Source: Nissolia schottii
Taxonomy: Eukaryota > Streptophyta > Magnoliopsida > Fabales > Fabaceae
DNA: 64,000 bases
Direction: 5' to 3'
Assembly: GCA_003254905.1 (NCBI GenBank)
Contig: QANU01104094.1
Coordinates: 1 to 64,000, forward strand
Position 1 is the stretch's first letter, and every line of letters starts with the position of its first letter. The translations under genes were made by a program, and so were the position numbers. Shown here one piece after another: positions 46,801 through 58,830 of the stretch. The notes under the pieces are model-generated. The model saw nothing but the letters and a program-made list of their open reading frames with translations, had not been told where the DNA came from and did no database searches.

Positions 46801-49336
46801 TTTTTGGCCATTTAACTAAGTACGATTCAAGCCATAAGACCGCATGAAGATCAAGATGGTTCTGCAATAAAATAAAATAAAATAAATATCATGAAATTCT
46901 ATAACTAAAGGCAGTCATGAATCACAAAAGAAAACTTAGAATGCTGAGTGACCGTAGGCTCGTCAAGCAGTAACATATCAGGCTCTATAAACAGTGCACG
47001 AGCAAGAGCTATTCGCATCCGCCATCCTCCAGAAAAAGTTTTTGTTGCTTTCTTCTGCATCTCAGGAGTGAAACTTAAACCCTGAAAATACCATTGATCA
47101 GTAAGATAATGATTTTGGACATGATAATCCAATAAAAAAAGGTAAAGTGAAAGACATGTGAGCATAAAAATATATCATTTTCATTTTATGTACATGCATA
47201 TTCACAAATTGTGTAGGGATTCAATTTTGTTGCTATCAGGTGTATAAAATAGCGAATATGCAGAAGAGAAACAGACAAGGAATCAATTTCGTTCAACCTA
47301 CAGCAAACTGTAGGCTTACATCAATGGCTGAAGCACAGAGAAAAGATTTTACAATATGTGAATATTACAATGACTAGCTGTCAGCCGTAAAAACTCAAGC
47401 AAGCCTCAATCCCAACAAAAACATTGACTGTGACTGACATTTACAACAACCAATGACATATAACTGCTGATTTCACAGTATATTTTGTTGGGTCTCACTG
47501 CTGTCCTTCTAGGTACAGTTAAAGGTTAAGCAAAGTCCAAATTAAATACAGGCCACTATATAACAATTTCTTTAAAATTTTCTTCCTCCATAATTATGCA
47601 AAACTAATTTGCAGAGCAACATATTCTTAATGCTTTTTAACGAACATCAAGATAATTCTTACAAAGAACTATTTTTAAAACATAAACATGTGCTTTTTAA
47701 TGCTTCATAACATATTATTACTTTTCCTCTTCCAGTCAACTCATTTCCTTCATCATACCAGAGTTTAGAATTCAACAAACTCCAAGAGGCTAATAAGATA
47801 ATAAGAGCATCCAATCAGTTGAATCAGTGACTAAAATAAATTACAATACAAATAATTTATCAACTCACTGCAAGTATCGATGCTGCACGTGACTCTGCGG
47901 AATAAGCATCAATTAACTCAAGCCTCTTGTATATTTCTTCAAGCCTTTGTGAAATAGCATCTCTATTGACCACTCCGTTCGAATTATCACTGCTATTTCC
48001 AAGTTTGTCCTCCAATTCCCTCTAGTAAACAGCCACAACATCATTAGTTGTCCCATTTTTCAGGGTATTTATAATTTTAAAAAATCCACCACATAAATTC
48101 TTAAACAAATTTATAAAAAAATAAATAGATATATAATAAATAAAAAGCTAGCAATGAAACAGTATATTCAACCTGCTTGGCAAGTATTTGAGCTTCTTCC
48201 TCCAGAAGTTGAGCTCTCTCAATATCAGCATTGAGAACACACTGCAAGGCAGATGTATCATCACCTACGACCTCTTGTTCCACATGCAATATCTGACAAT
48301 TCATTGGAATACCGTCAATGGCATGCATAGCCATGTGCCTGAGGAAAGTTGTTTTGCCAGTACCATTTCTTCCAACAAGGCCTGCAACATTAAACAATGA
48401 TCGGAACTTTTTATCTCCTCTCGCTCTCACTGCCAAACAAAAAATACAAAACAAAACAAAAACACAAAAATTGAACTGAGGAGTAAGAAAGAAAAAAGCA
48501 CCATAATGCCTTCCAAACGAAAGCGTGACACAACCATCGACAATGAGATCACGACCACCAACAGAGATATTGAAGTTCTCCATATGAATGTCCTTCACAT
48601 TCGATCCACCACTACCTTCATGTCTAACACATACAACAGGCATCCCTGCCCGCGCCGCTTCCATCTCCGCTAAATGCATTTGGTATTGTGCCTGTGCATA
48701 ATATAAGAACGCTCAGTAACTAAAGAATAAGTGAACTGCAGGTGATCATCCAGCCATATATTCGCAAATACATTCAACAAATTCATTAAACAAAATAATA
48801 AAAGAAGAAATTGAAACTTGGACCTCTCTTTGGCGTTCGTCTTTCCTCTTTCTCCTTTCCAGCTTTAGGCGGTCGCGTTCAGACAGCAAAGGGCCGTCCA
48901 CAGCCTCAGGCTTCTTCTTGGGAGCTTCCCCTTCATCCATTCCTTCATTCATTCTAAACGGCGCCGCAAGACTTCGCACAGTTGGCTTCGCCTTCACCAA
49001 ACCATGCTTCCCGAACTTCTCTGACAGCTTGCTACATACCTAAACCATTTTTTGGTTTTTCAAAATTGTATAATCAATTAGACTGGAACTCGTTACTGAA
49101 TAGCATAAAACAAGGTTGAAATTAGAACTGACGGAGCGACACTCGGAGAAATCATCGACGCAGTCGGCGGCGACCAACAGTTCTCCTAGAGCTTCGAAAG
49201 CGCCTTCGCCGTCGAGTCCAAAATCGAAGTCCTCGTCTGCCAGGACGTTGATAATGTAATCAACGATTGGCTGATCCACGTCCAGAACCCTTCGTCCCAA
49301 AACCTCATGGACCACGGAGCTCGCAACCTCTGTCAT
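34856..49336 (-). CDS. ABCF3: ABC transporter F family member 3 (GCN20-type soluble ABC ATPase)
   Basis: There are eighteen exons: 49336-49133, 49039-48824, 48691-48502, 48381-48173, 48021-47869, 47081-46953, 46861-46760, 46679-46533, 42293-42231, 42018-41972, 41873-41814, 41693-41611, 41411-41317, 36396-36310, 35763-35676, 35521-35436, 35132-35070 and 34978-34856. They give 714 aa, the length usual for the family. ABCF proteins have two ATPase domains and no membrane helices. GCN20-type members act on ribosomes and on GCN2 signalling. Domain 1 has Walker [10 protein letters not shown] (207-215), signature FSGGW (340) and Walker B DEPTNHLD (from 364). Domain 2 has GPNGIGKST (537-545), signature LSGGQ (623) and DEPSNHLD (from 647). 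Introns 8 (4.2 kb) and 13 (4.9 kb) hold transposons, yet all splice sites are intact. The exon 2 donor could be GTCCAA (used here) or a GT six bases downstream; both keep the frame. Confidence 0.95.
36711..37074 (+). repeat. 5' LTR of the intronic chromovirus
   Basis: It starts TGTCATGG and ends TTACA. Its last 107 bases, from CGAAGTGCTACCACC on, align with the 3' LTR remnant at 41097-41204. Confidence 0.75.
37734..38566 (+). pseudogene. Chromovirus gag with zinc knuckle
   Basis: The frame at 37734-38177 has the conserved Gag core ([35 protein letters not shown]). A shifted continuation at 38258-38566 carries a CCHC-like nucleic-acid-binding knuckle starting [15 protein letters not shown]. 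The part linking the two is out of frame. Gag packages the element's RNA in other family members. Confidence 0.75.
38600..39600 (+). pseudogene. Chromovirus protease and N-terminal reverse transcriptase
   Basis: A retropepsin-like stretch ([12 protein letters not shown] near 38650) is followed by stops. Reverse transcriptase begins at [17 protein letters not shown] near 39355 and continues through [13 protein letters not shown] to FLAMPFGPT near 39570. There it breaks off before the YxDD catalytic box. The next residues are RNase H type, so a clean internal deletion has joined the two near 39573. Confidence 0.75.
39573..41095 (+). pseudogene. Chromovirus RNase H end, integrase and chromodomain
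   Basis: [19 protein letters not shown] and [10 protein letters not shown] mark the end of RNase H. The integrase zinc-binding part lies near 39850-39990 ([13 protein letters not shown]). The core has FIDGLPKV, then a stop at LTK*AHFIP, then [10 protein letters not shown] and ETYLRSLL. A chromodomain-like [11 protein letters not shown] near 41000 ends at the LTR border. This order assigns the element to the chromoviruses. Confidence 0.75.
42545..42582 (+). repeat. Short SINE/MITE-end motif in ABCF3 intron 8
   Basis: The phrase AACAACAACAAAGCCTTACC followed by CCACTATGTGAGGTC is a well-known module of dispersed plant repeats (AAAGCCTTATCCCACTAxGTGGGGTC). Only the module is seen, without ends. 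Confidence 0.35.
43824..44312 (-). pseudogene. LINE ORF2 C-terminal fragment (zf-RVT domain)
   Basis: This is an open frame of 162 codons whose middle carries the zf-RVT pattern: spaced Cys/His, then a WxxIWLERN motif. In plant LINEs this domain follows reverse transcriptase. The frame begins abruptly and has no reverse transcriptase before it. Confidence 0.7.
44781..45682 (-). pseudogene. LINE ORF1-like fragments
   Basis: Two minus-strand frames, 45682-45185 and 45029-44781, together resemble the first protein of plant LINEs. The first carries a DUF4283-like beta-rich domain ([19 protein letters not shown]), the second the [10 protein letters not shown] linker. They are split by a stop and frameshift near 45100-45185. 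Confidence 0.5.
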
Positions 49337-49717
49337 CTTCCCGGTTCCTTTTCAAACCCCAAAACCTAACCCTTTCCTCTATGACGGTTGGGTGGTGAGA
49401 TTGAACGGTTTTGTTTTGAAGGCAACAGAATCAGTGTTTTCTTTCTACACTGGTTAACTCTTGTTAGTGATGTTTGCTTCGTTTGTGATGATTTATAATA
49501 AAAATGTATTTTTAGTATCAACGCGGATGATCTCAGTGGAAAGCGGCTTGGTAAGCGGTTAATCCAAGTGAGCTTAAGGACTGTGTCGACTTATGCTTCT
49601 TTGAATGTTATCGGTGGATTAAACTACCTGGTTGTATGTTGCTGAGATTGTTTTGCACTAGCATTTCCTTGAGTCTTATCAACTCATGATTTGTGCATGT
49701 GCACGATAGTTAGCCAT
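49337..49717. promoter_or_regulatory. ABCF3 leader and proximal promoter, cut short by a Gypsy element
   Basis: Only about 380 bp separate the ABCF3 start codon (49336) from the first gag codon of the next Gypsy wreck (49718). The leader and promoter must lie here or within element DNA. I see no clear TATA box on the minus strand. Confidence 0.4.
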
Positions 49718-51864
49718 GTCGCCCCATAGAGAAAATGCATAACGTTCGGCTATACCTGCAGACTTTAGAGACCTTGTCAAGAAAATGGCGCAAGCATTAA
49801 CCCGAATAGTTGAAGCAATGGCTCAAAGGGGCGCAACTCCAAATACCCAGGAGATAGATACCTAGAGGTACGCAGAGTTCGGGAGAGCCAACCCTCCCAC
49901 TTTCTCTAGAGTCATGGACCTAGATTAGGTGGATAACTTGGTAACACAAATAGAGCAGATTTTTTAAGATGTTTCGTGCATCGATGCACAGAAGGTGTGT
50001 TCACTACGAGGAAGCTAAAGGTCTCCACCATGATTGGTGGAACTCCACGAGGCCTCTTTTGGAGAATGGAGGAGCTCAGATTTCATGGGAGTAGTTCAAC
50101 GTGGATTTTTTCGACAAGTATTTTCCCTTAGAAATGTGTGAATGCAATGAAACCAAATTCCTGGAATTAAAGCAAGGGGACATGTCGGTGGCAGAGTACA
50201 CTACAAATTTGAAGGACTATGCAAGTACTCCCGGACCTACCAACTCAACTAAGACGAAAATGGAAGTGTGGAAAGTATCAGAAGGGCCTCAAGCTGGAAC
50301 TACAGTCATCCATCAATCTTTTAGGCATTCGAGATTGCACCACACTGGTCAACAAGAGCTTAACCCAGGAGGAGACTTTGAAGGATTTAGCAGCATACCA
50401 TATTAACAGATACAAGAGGAAGCTAACCAAGCAAGGGGCCATTGTAATAGGATCACAGGGTAAAAAGACCATTTCATGGCTAGGATTTCTGGGGAAAAGG
50501 GCCCCAACATCTGAATCAGCAGCAACAACGGAGATCAAAGCAAGCCTAGGGCCAGTTTCAGCAAGGACAACCACGACAAGGGCAGTAACCACAGAGGTCA
50601 CAGCAGGGTAGAAACCAACAGGGGCAGAATGTACAAGGGAGGCAACCAGGGAGGGAAGTCGTTTCGCCTCACCCTCAGTACTGCAAAGCACATAGAGGAA
50701 AGTGCCTAGCTGGATATAATGTCTGCTTTAGATATAGGAATGGCGTCCATTATGCCAACGATTGCAAGACTCCCCCACCCACAGCTTAGAGACCTGGACG
50801 AGTTTTCATCCTCACCACAGGATTGGCCCATGAAGTGGAAGAACTCATCCAGAATGCGAGTAGAACTTTCAAGTTTTGAAGGACAAGCTAACCACCGCAC
50901 TGGTCCTTGCGTTACCTGACCTTCACGTACCATTCGGAGTATATTGTGATGCCTCTAGTATAGGCTTGGGATGTGTGCTAATACAGAATCGCCAAGTAGT
51001 GCTGCTTTCATCTTGCTAACTTAAACCTTATAAGGTCAACTACCCTACTCACAACTTGGAATTGGCTGCAGTAGTGTTCGCACTGAAGACCTGGAGACAT
51101 AACTTATACGGCATCAGATTCAAGGTGTTTTTTAACCACAAGAGCCTTAAGTACCTCTTCGATTAGAATGAGCTCACCATGAGATAAAGAAGGTGGATAG
51201 AATTCCTGAAAAGCTACAATTTCAAGCTGAAATATCACCCAGGGAAGGCGAATATGGTAGCTGACGCTCTTAGCCGTAAATTGTTGCACGCAGTGCAAGT
51301 GATGATTAAGGAAGCAGGACTGATATAGGGCTTTAGGGACCTCAATTTGATAACAACTCTCTATGCTAATAACATAAAGTTGTGCCAAATACAAATTACC
51401 AGTGAGTTCAAAAGGAGAATTGTGGAAGCCTAGAAGGACTACAATGATGACACTTAGCTAAGGTTTTGGAAGATGGAAAGGTCAAGGAAGCGACTAATGA
51501 GACAGGTAGAATTTCGAGATTCAACCAACGGATTTGCATGTCGAATAACGATGGGCTAAGGAGGAACATCTTGAAGGAAGCACACAAGAGCCACTTTACG
51601 ATGCACTTGGGAATGACAAAGATGTGCCATGATTTAAGGAAAATGTTCTAGTGTCCCAAGTTGAAGAGAGACATAGCATCGTCGGTTGAAAAGTGTCTAG
51701 TTTGTCAGAAAATAAAGACTAAGCATCAAAAGCCCATTCCGTTATTGGATCCTCCCCCCATCCCCATATGGAAGTGGGAAGGCAAGCTCACAAAACCAAC
51801 ATGGGAGTTTGAGTTGGAGATGAGGAAAGAGTACCCAAAACTCTTCATAGGTACTAAATTTTGA
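49718..51864 (+). pseudogene. Second chromovirus wreck: gag, RNase H, integrase zinc domain, chromodomain end
   Basis: Gag starts MSPHREN at 49718 and, across stops, includes RYAEFGRANPPTFSRVMD and FFDKYFPLEMCECNETKFLELKQGDMSVAEY. A degenerate zinc knuckle lies near 50670-50760. Protease and reverse transcriptase are missing. RNase H follows from about 50930 ([53 protein letters not shown]). The integrase zinc-binding part is at 51540-51720 (LKEAHKSHFTMHLGMTKM, CLVCQKIKTKHQKP). Then, with no integrase core, the chromodomain end appears (TWEFELEMRKEYPKLF). So at least two internal deletions occurred, besides many point stops. Confidence 0.75.
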
Positions 51865-51893
51865 GGGCTAAATTTTTCTTTTGCCCCGTAAAT

Positions 51894-52425
51894 TGTAACA
51901 CCCTGCTTTTCTTTGTATTCGTTTATGTATTGCATAAATAATTATCTAATTTATTTATTTATGTTCGAGAGACTCGGTCAAGGCATTAAGGGTCAATCTT
52001 GTGACCCAAGCATGACTCGTAAAGGGCAAGACCCTTTCCTGAGCCTCTAACTGTCAGTTAAGCCTTTAGTGAGCCCCATCGGTGTTAACTTCAAATTTGT
52101 GTCTAGTTACCTAAGGGATGTCTTGGTATGGATTTCTGTGTCATCCTAGGCATCTCTAATATCCTTATCTCAATTTAGAGTTGTCTTAGAAAAATTTCCC
52201 GTCACAAAAACCCGGGTACCCATTTTGGCACTACGTGTGGTCTTTGAAACCTGAACTCAATTTTCTTTCTATCTAAGATCTGTCTAAGACCAAGGACAAG
52301 TATTAAACTATTTATTAAAAGGAAATTATTCATTTTTACCTTTTTCAAGTCCATTTTAATTTCACATGGCCAAAACATCACTTTTTAGTGTCCCAAAGCA
52401 CCCCAAATCGCGTGTTAAGCCTGCA
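51894..52425 (+). repeat. Probable 3' LTR of the second chromovirus
   Basis: It begins TGTAACACCCTGC shortly after the last polyprotein codon and may end at CTGCA (52425), which would give 532 bp with TG...CA edges. Right after it another TGTAACACCCTGA begins, then diverges. No matching 5' LTR is present upstream of gag, so the limits are tentative. Confidence 0.45.
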
Positions 52426-52639
52426 TGTAACACCCTGACTAGACATCTCACCACATGACAACACGTGACATGAGATATGTCACCATGCATGCAGCCCACA
52501 TCCCACTAAGGCCACCGGCCATGCAAGCCCATGAGTGTATTTAATTGAAATTTTGCCCTTGAAAATTCATTATTTATCATTTTGCAAAATTAAGTTCATC
52601 ATTTTGAAAACCAAGTAGTGTTGAGACACGTCCCCTAGG

Positions 52640-54058
52640 AGTTAAATTGGGAAGCCAATGAGTTGGCCCAAATAGTTTTAAGTTACAAAGTGAACAGAGT
52701 GACTTTGGAAAGCTTGATGAAAGTCGTCATAGGTTTTATCCCTTTCGAGTTAAGAAAGGTCGCTGCTAATGACAAGAGCGTACAACATGACTAGAGGATG
52801 CCCATTATAACATGCCTTAAAAATTCTAATACTGATGCAAAGCGAAAACTAAAACATCGAGCTCTTAGCTATGTAGTAGTGGGGGAAACTTTGTTAAAAA
52901 AATCTCTTGATGGTAATTTACTCGTGTATTTAGGGGAAAAAGAAGCATACACAGCTTTGGCCAAAGTACACAAAGGGATTTGTGGGTCGCACCAGGTAGG
53001 AGAAAAGATGAGGTGGATATTAAATTGACAAAGGATGTATTGGATATCTTTGTTCAAGGGTTGTATAGAATATGAAAGTCACGTCAGGAATGCCAAAAAC
53101 ATGGACGAATCCTGCACATATCGGCTAACAAGTTATACACCATTGTCAAACCCTAGCATTTCAGGGGTTGGGCACTTGATTTAATTAGACAAATCTTTTC
53201 CAATTCGTCGAAGGGTCATAAATTTATATTAGTAGGAGTTGATTATTGCACGAAATGGGTCGAAGTCGTCCCATTGAAAGAAGTTACCCAAGACGAAATC
53301 ATCACATCCATAGAAGAACATATGGTTCATAGGTTTGGGTTGCCATAATCCCTAACCACATACCAAGGGACTATGTTTAAGGAAAGAAAGTGGTCGAGTA
53401 TACAAAGTCTCATAATATTCGAATGCTGACGTCGACCCCATTTTATGCCCAGGCTAACGGGCAAGTTGAGGTAGTAAATAAAACAATAATCACAATGATA
53501 AAAAAAAAAAAACATGTAGGTCGGCAACCTAGAGGTTGGCATAATACCATGAGCCAAGTGTTAAGGGCCTATGGGAATTCGCCAAAAGGGGCAATAGGGA
53601 TGACACTGTATGAATTTGTGTACGGTCATGAAGCCATATTACCAATTGATATAAACTTGCAAAGTGAGTGTGGCTCGATAAGATGAACTATTGGTCGACA
53701 AGTATAGGGACGCTCTGTTCGGTGAGTTGAATGAATTGGAAGGAAAAAGAATAAGGGCTTTGGAATCCATCATTCGACAGAAAGAAATGATTGTGAGAAC
53801 TTACAATCGCAAAGTAAGAGAATGAAAGTTCGTAGTAGGCGACCTAGTCTAGAAAGTAATATTTCCTATCAATAAAAAATCAAGAAGTCATGGGAAATGG
53901 TCGCCTAACTGGAAAGGTCCCTTCAACATTAGTAGAGTATTCTCGGTCAATGCATATTCAATCATTAATACAAGTGGTGGAAGACTATTAAGTTCAATAA
54001 ATGGCAAATATTTGAAGATTTATAAACTAAAGATGATGGAAGTTAAAATTGAATGATG
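52640..54058 (+). pseudogene. Tat/Ogre-type Gypsy fragment: RNase H end and integrase
   Basis: The reading resembles Tat/Ogre polyproteins: NWEANELAQIVLSYKVNRVTL, then an RxxLKHRALSYVVVGETLLKK block, then EKEAYTALAKVHKGICGSHQVGEKMRW (integrase zinc domain). The core is in broken frames (GVGHLI/DLIGQI region near 53165, VGVDYCTKWVEV near 53230, TSTPFYAQANGQVEVVNKTI near 53420, GAIGMTLYEFVYGHEAILPI near 53600). It ends with GKWSPNWKGPFNI near 53900. Stops and an A run break it. Nothing N-terminal to RNase H remains. Confidence 0.75.
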
Positions 54059-54897
54059 ATTATATATATGGTTGAAGTATTAGAAAAGGAGCCCACAAAA
54101 CGGGAAATGTAAAATAAGCTAGCCTAAGAGAGTGCGAAGTAAGAGCTTCAGCTCGTTCTATTCATCCACTTGCTGGGTCTTCTAACTAGTGAGCTTTTCT
54201 TCCTTTCTCGACAGAATGTGTGACACGCACCAAAACGTCATAATTCTAGTGCGCAATCAAATAATAATTTATAAAACTAAACAAACCCCAAAAACGTAAT
54301 AAGCGATTTAATTCTATTTTATTTAAATAAAATATTTGGGGGTTAAATGGTTATCACAAAGAAAATAAAATAAAATACACAAAATAAAAGTAATACCATG
54401 CATATGATTCTTCCTAGATCAAGGATCAATTATCATTGGTTCCACAAAATAATGTTCATCAAAGAGGTTGTTGATTATTAGTAAGAGATCTCCGACTAAC
54501 TCACAATTCACTTAACATATCACGATCACTTTCTCCTAAACATTAACTAGTATAAGAATTAACAATCAAATATTAAAAAAAGGTAAACACATTGTTCAGA
54601 AACCCTTTTGTTTATAAGAACTAAAAGTCATTATTACTTCAATTAATGATAGTCTATGAGGCAGGTGTTATTACAATCAAACATTTGGCAACTACATGGT
54701 TGACACTTACATTTTGTGTATTAAAGAATCAAACTAACAAATCACCAGTAATCATCCAATGAATTAAGGAAGAGTAGATCAAATGAAGAAATAAAAAAAC
54801 TGGTGACATTCTTCCCATCCTCACATGTCTAGGAAAAGAAAATAATCAGCTTTGCGGAACCCCAACCAGTAAGGTAAAGACTTGTGTAGAGTATTTG
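54059..54897. other. Spacer; possible LTR start, then NUDT8-like 3' flank
   Basis: A phrase TGTGACACGCACCAAAACG at 54228 could open the LTR of the preceding Tat element. No right end is seen. The rest is AT-rich and includes the presumed 3' UTR of the Nudix gene. Confidence 0.35.
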
Positions 54898-56344
54898 TCA
54901 AGATTGGTGATGTTTGGAAGATAACAAGTGGCCAGCACCCTTCTCGTTGAAGTACAGATAGGAGGATTTCTTGCCAGAAGATGTATTAGCAAGCAAGGTA
55001 GAAAAACCAGTGTACTTGTCATCCAACTTTGACAAGAAAATTTTTGAAAGAAAGTCAAAGAGCTCATTTCGTTGGACAAAAGGCTGGGCTGCATAATCCT
55101 CAACTGGCATCCACTGAAAAGAAAGGGAAAGGGAACCCCGCATTAAAATAATTGGCACCGCAAGCGAATAGGACATTGATGAAAAATTTGATGCTAATTG
55201 GCCTTAGAAGATATACCTTAGCTGCGGCAATTTCCGACTCCTGCCTCTCAATGTTAAACGAATAAGGTTGCAACATGCAGACAAAGAACAAATCTGATTT
55301 CCGGAAGAAAGACATATGGCTTTGCCTGATTTCATTTCGTAAAAGAAATGTCACTGCGGCAGTAATATAAAAGATCGATCGGAATTGAAAGAGCAAATTA
55401 TTGCGCACTATATGTACTAATGTTAGCAGTCCAATGGCTGCTGCGTAACATGCCGATGCCAATTAATATTCATAAAACACTGTAAATATAAATCAATTAC
55501 AAGTTGGCAACATTCGCACAACATACTAATTGATGAAATTGTTCTCTTACTCTTACCTGAATGCCAAAACTTCACGAAAAACTGTATCTATCTGAAAGAA
55601 GAATACAAGCGCTGGCTTTAACACACTTGGCAGAGGTTAGGAAAATTAAATATTGTAAGTTTAAAATATATATCGACTATGCTTTTACTTACGCCTGTCT
55701 CTTCTTTGACTTCTCTAATTGCAGCAGTACAAATATCCTCACCCTGAAAATGAAATTTAACTAATAAGGAAACTACTTCGAAAATAGTTAAATAATTAAT
55801 AATAATTTTAACATACTTCATTAACCGCTCCAGTAGGCAACTTCCATATTCCTTTGCCACTGAATCTGCCATTACTTTCTTGAACAACGAGCACCTATCA
55901 AAGAAAAGTAAAACAGTTTGACCGCGTTCATATTGCAACGAACATGGACGGCTAATGATTCAATCCAAAAAATACAAGACGTCAGCACAAAAAGTAGTAG
56001 AACAACCGCCGGATCAAGGCAGGGATCGGCTCTAGGTTCATGACCGCGGGAAGCAAAGTGAAGAATGGAAAAAGAAAATTACATCTCATTTTGGAATTGT
56101 GATTTTCACCTACCCTAAACTCAAAATGACACTTAGAAATAGAAATACTTATTAATATTTTCTATGCACATCATTTCACGGGGCTTGTATTATCTTATTG
56201 GTAATGACAGGGAAAAGAATTAAGATGTGATCTCAACTTTAGTCCTCAAAAATAATACTATACAAGAATTTTTTAACGTTGTTTACTTATTGCAAGGGAA
56301 AATAGAAAATAAACATAGGAAGCAATATTATTGTTTTTTGTTTT

Positions 56345-56386
<42 letters not shown>

Positions 56387-57651
56387 TTGGAGAATCATAA
56401 CAAACAAAAATAGCAATAGAAAACAAAATATAAAAACATGAAATTAGAACGGCAACCAAACATTCAGACATAGAGCTAGAAAGCAAATAAGGATTACCTC
56501 CCTATTAGGGTTCACGACTAAAGCACCAATTGCGACCCGATGGGAAGCATTCGGAGGGAGGGTATCAGGAGTATTAGGAATCCAATATACAAGCATCAAG
56601 TAATCGGGTTCAGCATGGTGATACCTAAATCCTGCCTGTAAAAGGAGCAGCATAAGATTACATTCAAGTCATTGGAACAATTAAAAAATGGTGGATTCTT
56701 CTAACCAACATGTCCTCTCATCCTAAAAATTGAATTTTACTATTGTATCAACTTAAAAGTTATCAAGTAATAAAAAAAATATTACTTAGTGTTTTTGTTA
56801 GGAGCACCGCATGTTAAAAAATGGCTTTAGAATATAGTTAGCAACATGGAAGCTATATGGAGTGGAAGAATGATTTTCACCTTAACCGCAGAGTGTGCTA
56901 GATTTGAATGTTCTATGGGCAACTTGATCCACACTCCTTTCTTTCCCTGAAAAGCCACATTTTGGGCAATTGAAGTTCAGAGATTAAATCAGATTAGCTA
57001 TTTATTAGAAAGAGTGGCGCTACACATTAAAAATTGTACTAATGTACAATCATCACTATTAACAAAACAACCGCTTTCCATTTTCATTAATTATGAGTAT
57101 TTTTACGTATAATATTAGTTGGTTGTATGTTGACACCCATTCTATTATACACATAGACTTTTTGTTATTAGAAACCATTCAAAGTAAAACTAAAAGACAA
57201 AAAGTTATAATTACTTTGAAAATCTACCTCTTCCCTCCATCGGGATAGTGAAGCTTCCAACATTGAAGCAAAAACCAAGGAATCCATGGGCTCCTCCATG
57301 TTTACAATAACTCCCCCATGCTGATCCTCAACTGCTCTGAGCAATCCAATGCCTTGAAAATGATGGACCACTTCCTCCTTCTTTGCCAAAGAAGCTGCGG
57401 AGACAGACGTGTAACTTCTTGGAGAGAGAAAGGTGTAGTTGTAGGCTGAAAGGGATGACAAATTAGTAATGACAACTCAATTAGTCATTGAAGAAGTGAT
57501 AATGAGAAACATTACCTTGAGCTTGAGAGGTGACAGAGCCAAGGAAAGCTCTAACTGGATGATGTTGAGAGACTTTAGAAGATGTGAGGAACAATTTGGC
57601 AGTTGCTAAAAGGCAAGTACGGTGCAGGTTGGAAGCTCTGGAAATCATCAT
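54898..57651 (-). CDS. NUDT8: Nudix hydrolase 8-like, organelle-targeted
   Basis: There are nine exons: 57651-57516, 57445-57228, 56946-56881, 56635-56498, 55894-55817, 55743-55693, 55591-55557, 55325-55217 and 55113-54898. They give 348 aa. Nudix hydrolases cleave nucleoside diphosphates linked to another group, such as NADH, ADP-ribose, CoA or oxidised nucleotides. The N-terminal 60 or so residues are Ser/Thr/Arg-rich with few acids, a plausible chloroplast or mitochondrial transit peptide. The pre-Nudix domain (about 70-140) has GGVIVNMEEPMDS and KGVWIKLPIEHSNL, and is typical of the plant NUDT2/6/7/8/10 group. The Nudix box GX5EX7REVKEETGI spans residues 208-230 with all metal-binding Glu present, and is split over exons 5-7. 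The tail has SEIAAAKWMPVEDYAAQPF. A start at either of two adjacent ATGs (57651 or 57648) is possible. Presequence and C-terminus favour NUDT8; substrate is not inferable. Confidence 0.92.
56349..56390. repeat. (AT)n microsatellite with T run in a Nudix gene intron
   Basis: About 15 AT units are followed by a T tract, between exons 4 and 5 of the Nudix gene. Confidence 0.85.
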
Positions 57652-58200
57652 GATGAGGGATTAATCAAATGTGAGCAATACAAGAGACAGAGAACGAGGA
57701 AGCACAATAATATTTTTATTTTTTTATTTTCCCCTGAAACTCGGTTATGGGAGAGCATCAAAGCCTTGAGAATTTTTATAGTCTCTAGTCAGCATATGGC
57801 GCCAAATGGACAATTTCCATGCAATATGACGCTGCGACTTTGAATGGGTCGTTAACCCACATGTTTCCAATTCCTTATGGTACAGTTACGTATGATTGAC
57901 GACCATGAAAGAAACCAACAAGCAACCCTGAAGTATCAAACAAGGGGGACCCCACCTGACACCGCAAGATAACTTTTCAGACATTCAAACTCAAACATAG
58001 GATTTTTAAGTCATCTTTTCTCTGAAGTTTCACATGAAACGCGGTACATGATTCAATGACAAACAAGGTCCAACGATCCCAACGCTTTTTATTTTAAAAA
58101 ATAGAGTTTAATATTTCTTTTAATTTCTTTTTCTAGACATCCACCTTGACACTAATTAACCTGACTCTAGGTGAGTTTTGGTGAGTTGTCCATTAATATC
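57652..58200. other. NUDT8-like promoter region
   Basis: This is the upstream flank of the Nudix gene on the minus strand. No clear TATA box or other element is supported. Confidence 0.3.
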
Positions 58201-58229
58201 ATGATTTTTTTTTTGGAGCTCACAATAAA

Positions 58230-58830
58230 CCGATAAAAAAAAGTAGTGTTTGATAAATATATTTTAAAAAATAATTCTAAGTGTATATTAAAAGATATCC
58301 ACTAGTTGTCTATCAAATATTATAAATGAGTGAACAAACATTTCATATACAAATGAATAAATATTACAAAATCGATCAACAAACATCTCCACTTACGAAA
58401 GCGAGATAAAACGGGACATGTGACACATTAATTGCATAAAAGTTACTATCATACTCTCTCTCTCTTGCTCTCACTCACACTCTAAAACGTGTGCACTCAC
58501 ACTCTCTCGTAAACAAATGTTACAAAACAAATGAACAAACATTATGAAACACAAAAGATAAAATAAAATGAGACCTCACACAAATTAAATGATAAAAAAC
58601 TCTCTCCTACTCCTTCACTCCCTCTTTTATAAACAAACATTACAGCACAAATAAACAAATATTACAATACTCTAAAATAAACATACCAAACTCATAAACA
58701 AACATTATAACATACATAAACAAACATTACACTACACATGAACAAACATTACACCACCCAAAAATAAATAAATAAACAAAATTTACAATACTTGTAAATA
58801 AACATTACACCATGCATAAGCATTACAAAA
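58230..58830. repeat. Diffuse AACAAACATTAC repeat and (CT)n tract
   Basis: The phrase A(A/T)AAACAAACATTACA recurs more than ten times with varied spacing. A CTCTCTCTC tract and CACTCACACTCT phrases lie at 58456-58510. It is simple repeated DNA without ends or coding sign. Confidence 0.65.

Noticed and set aside
58441..58810. CRISPR-like array from regularly recurring AACAAACATTAC
   Set aside because: Spacing is irregular, the units are simple AT-rich phrases and the genome is eukaryotic.
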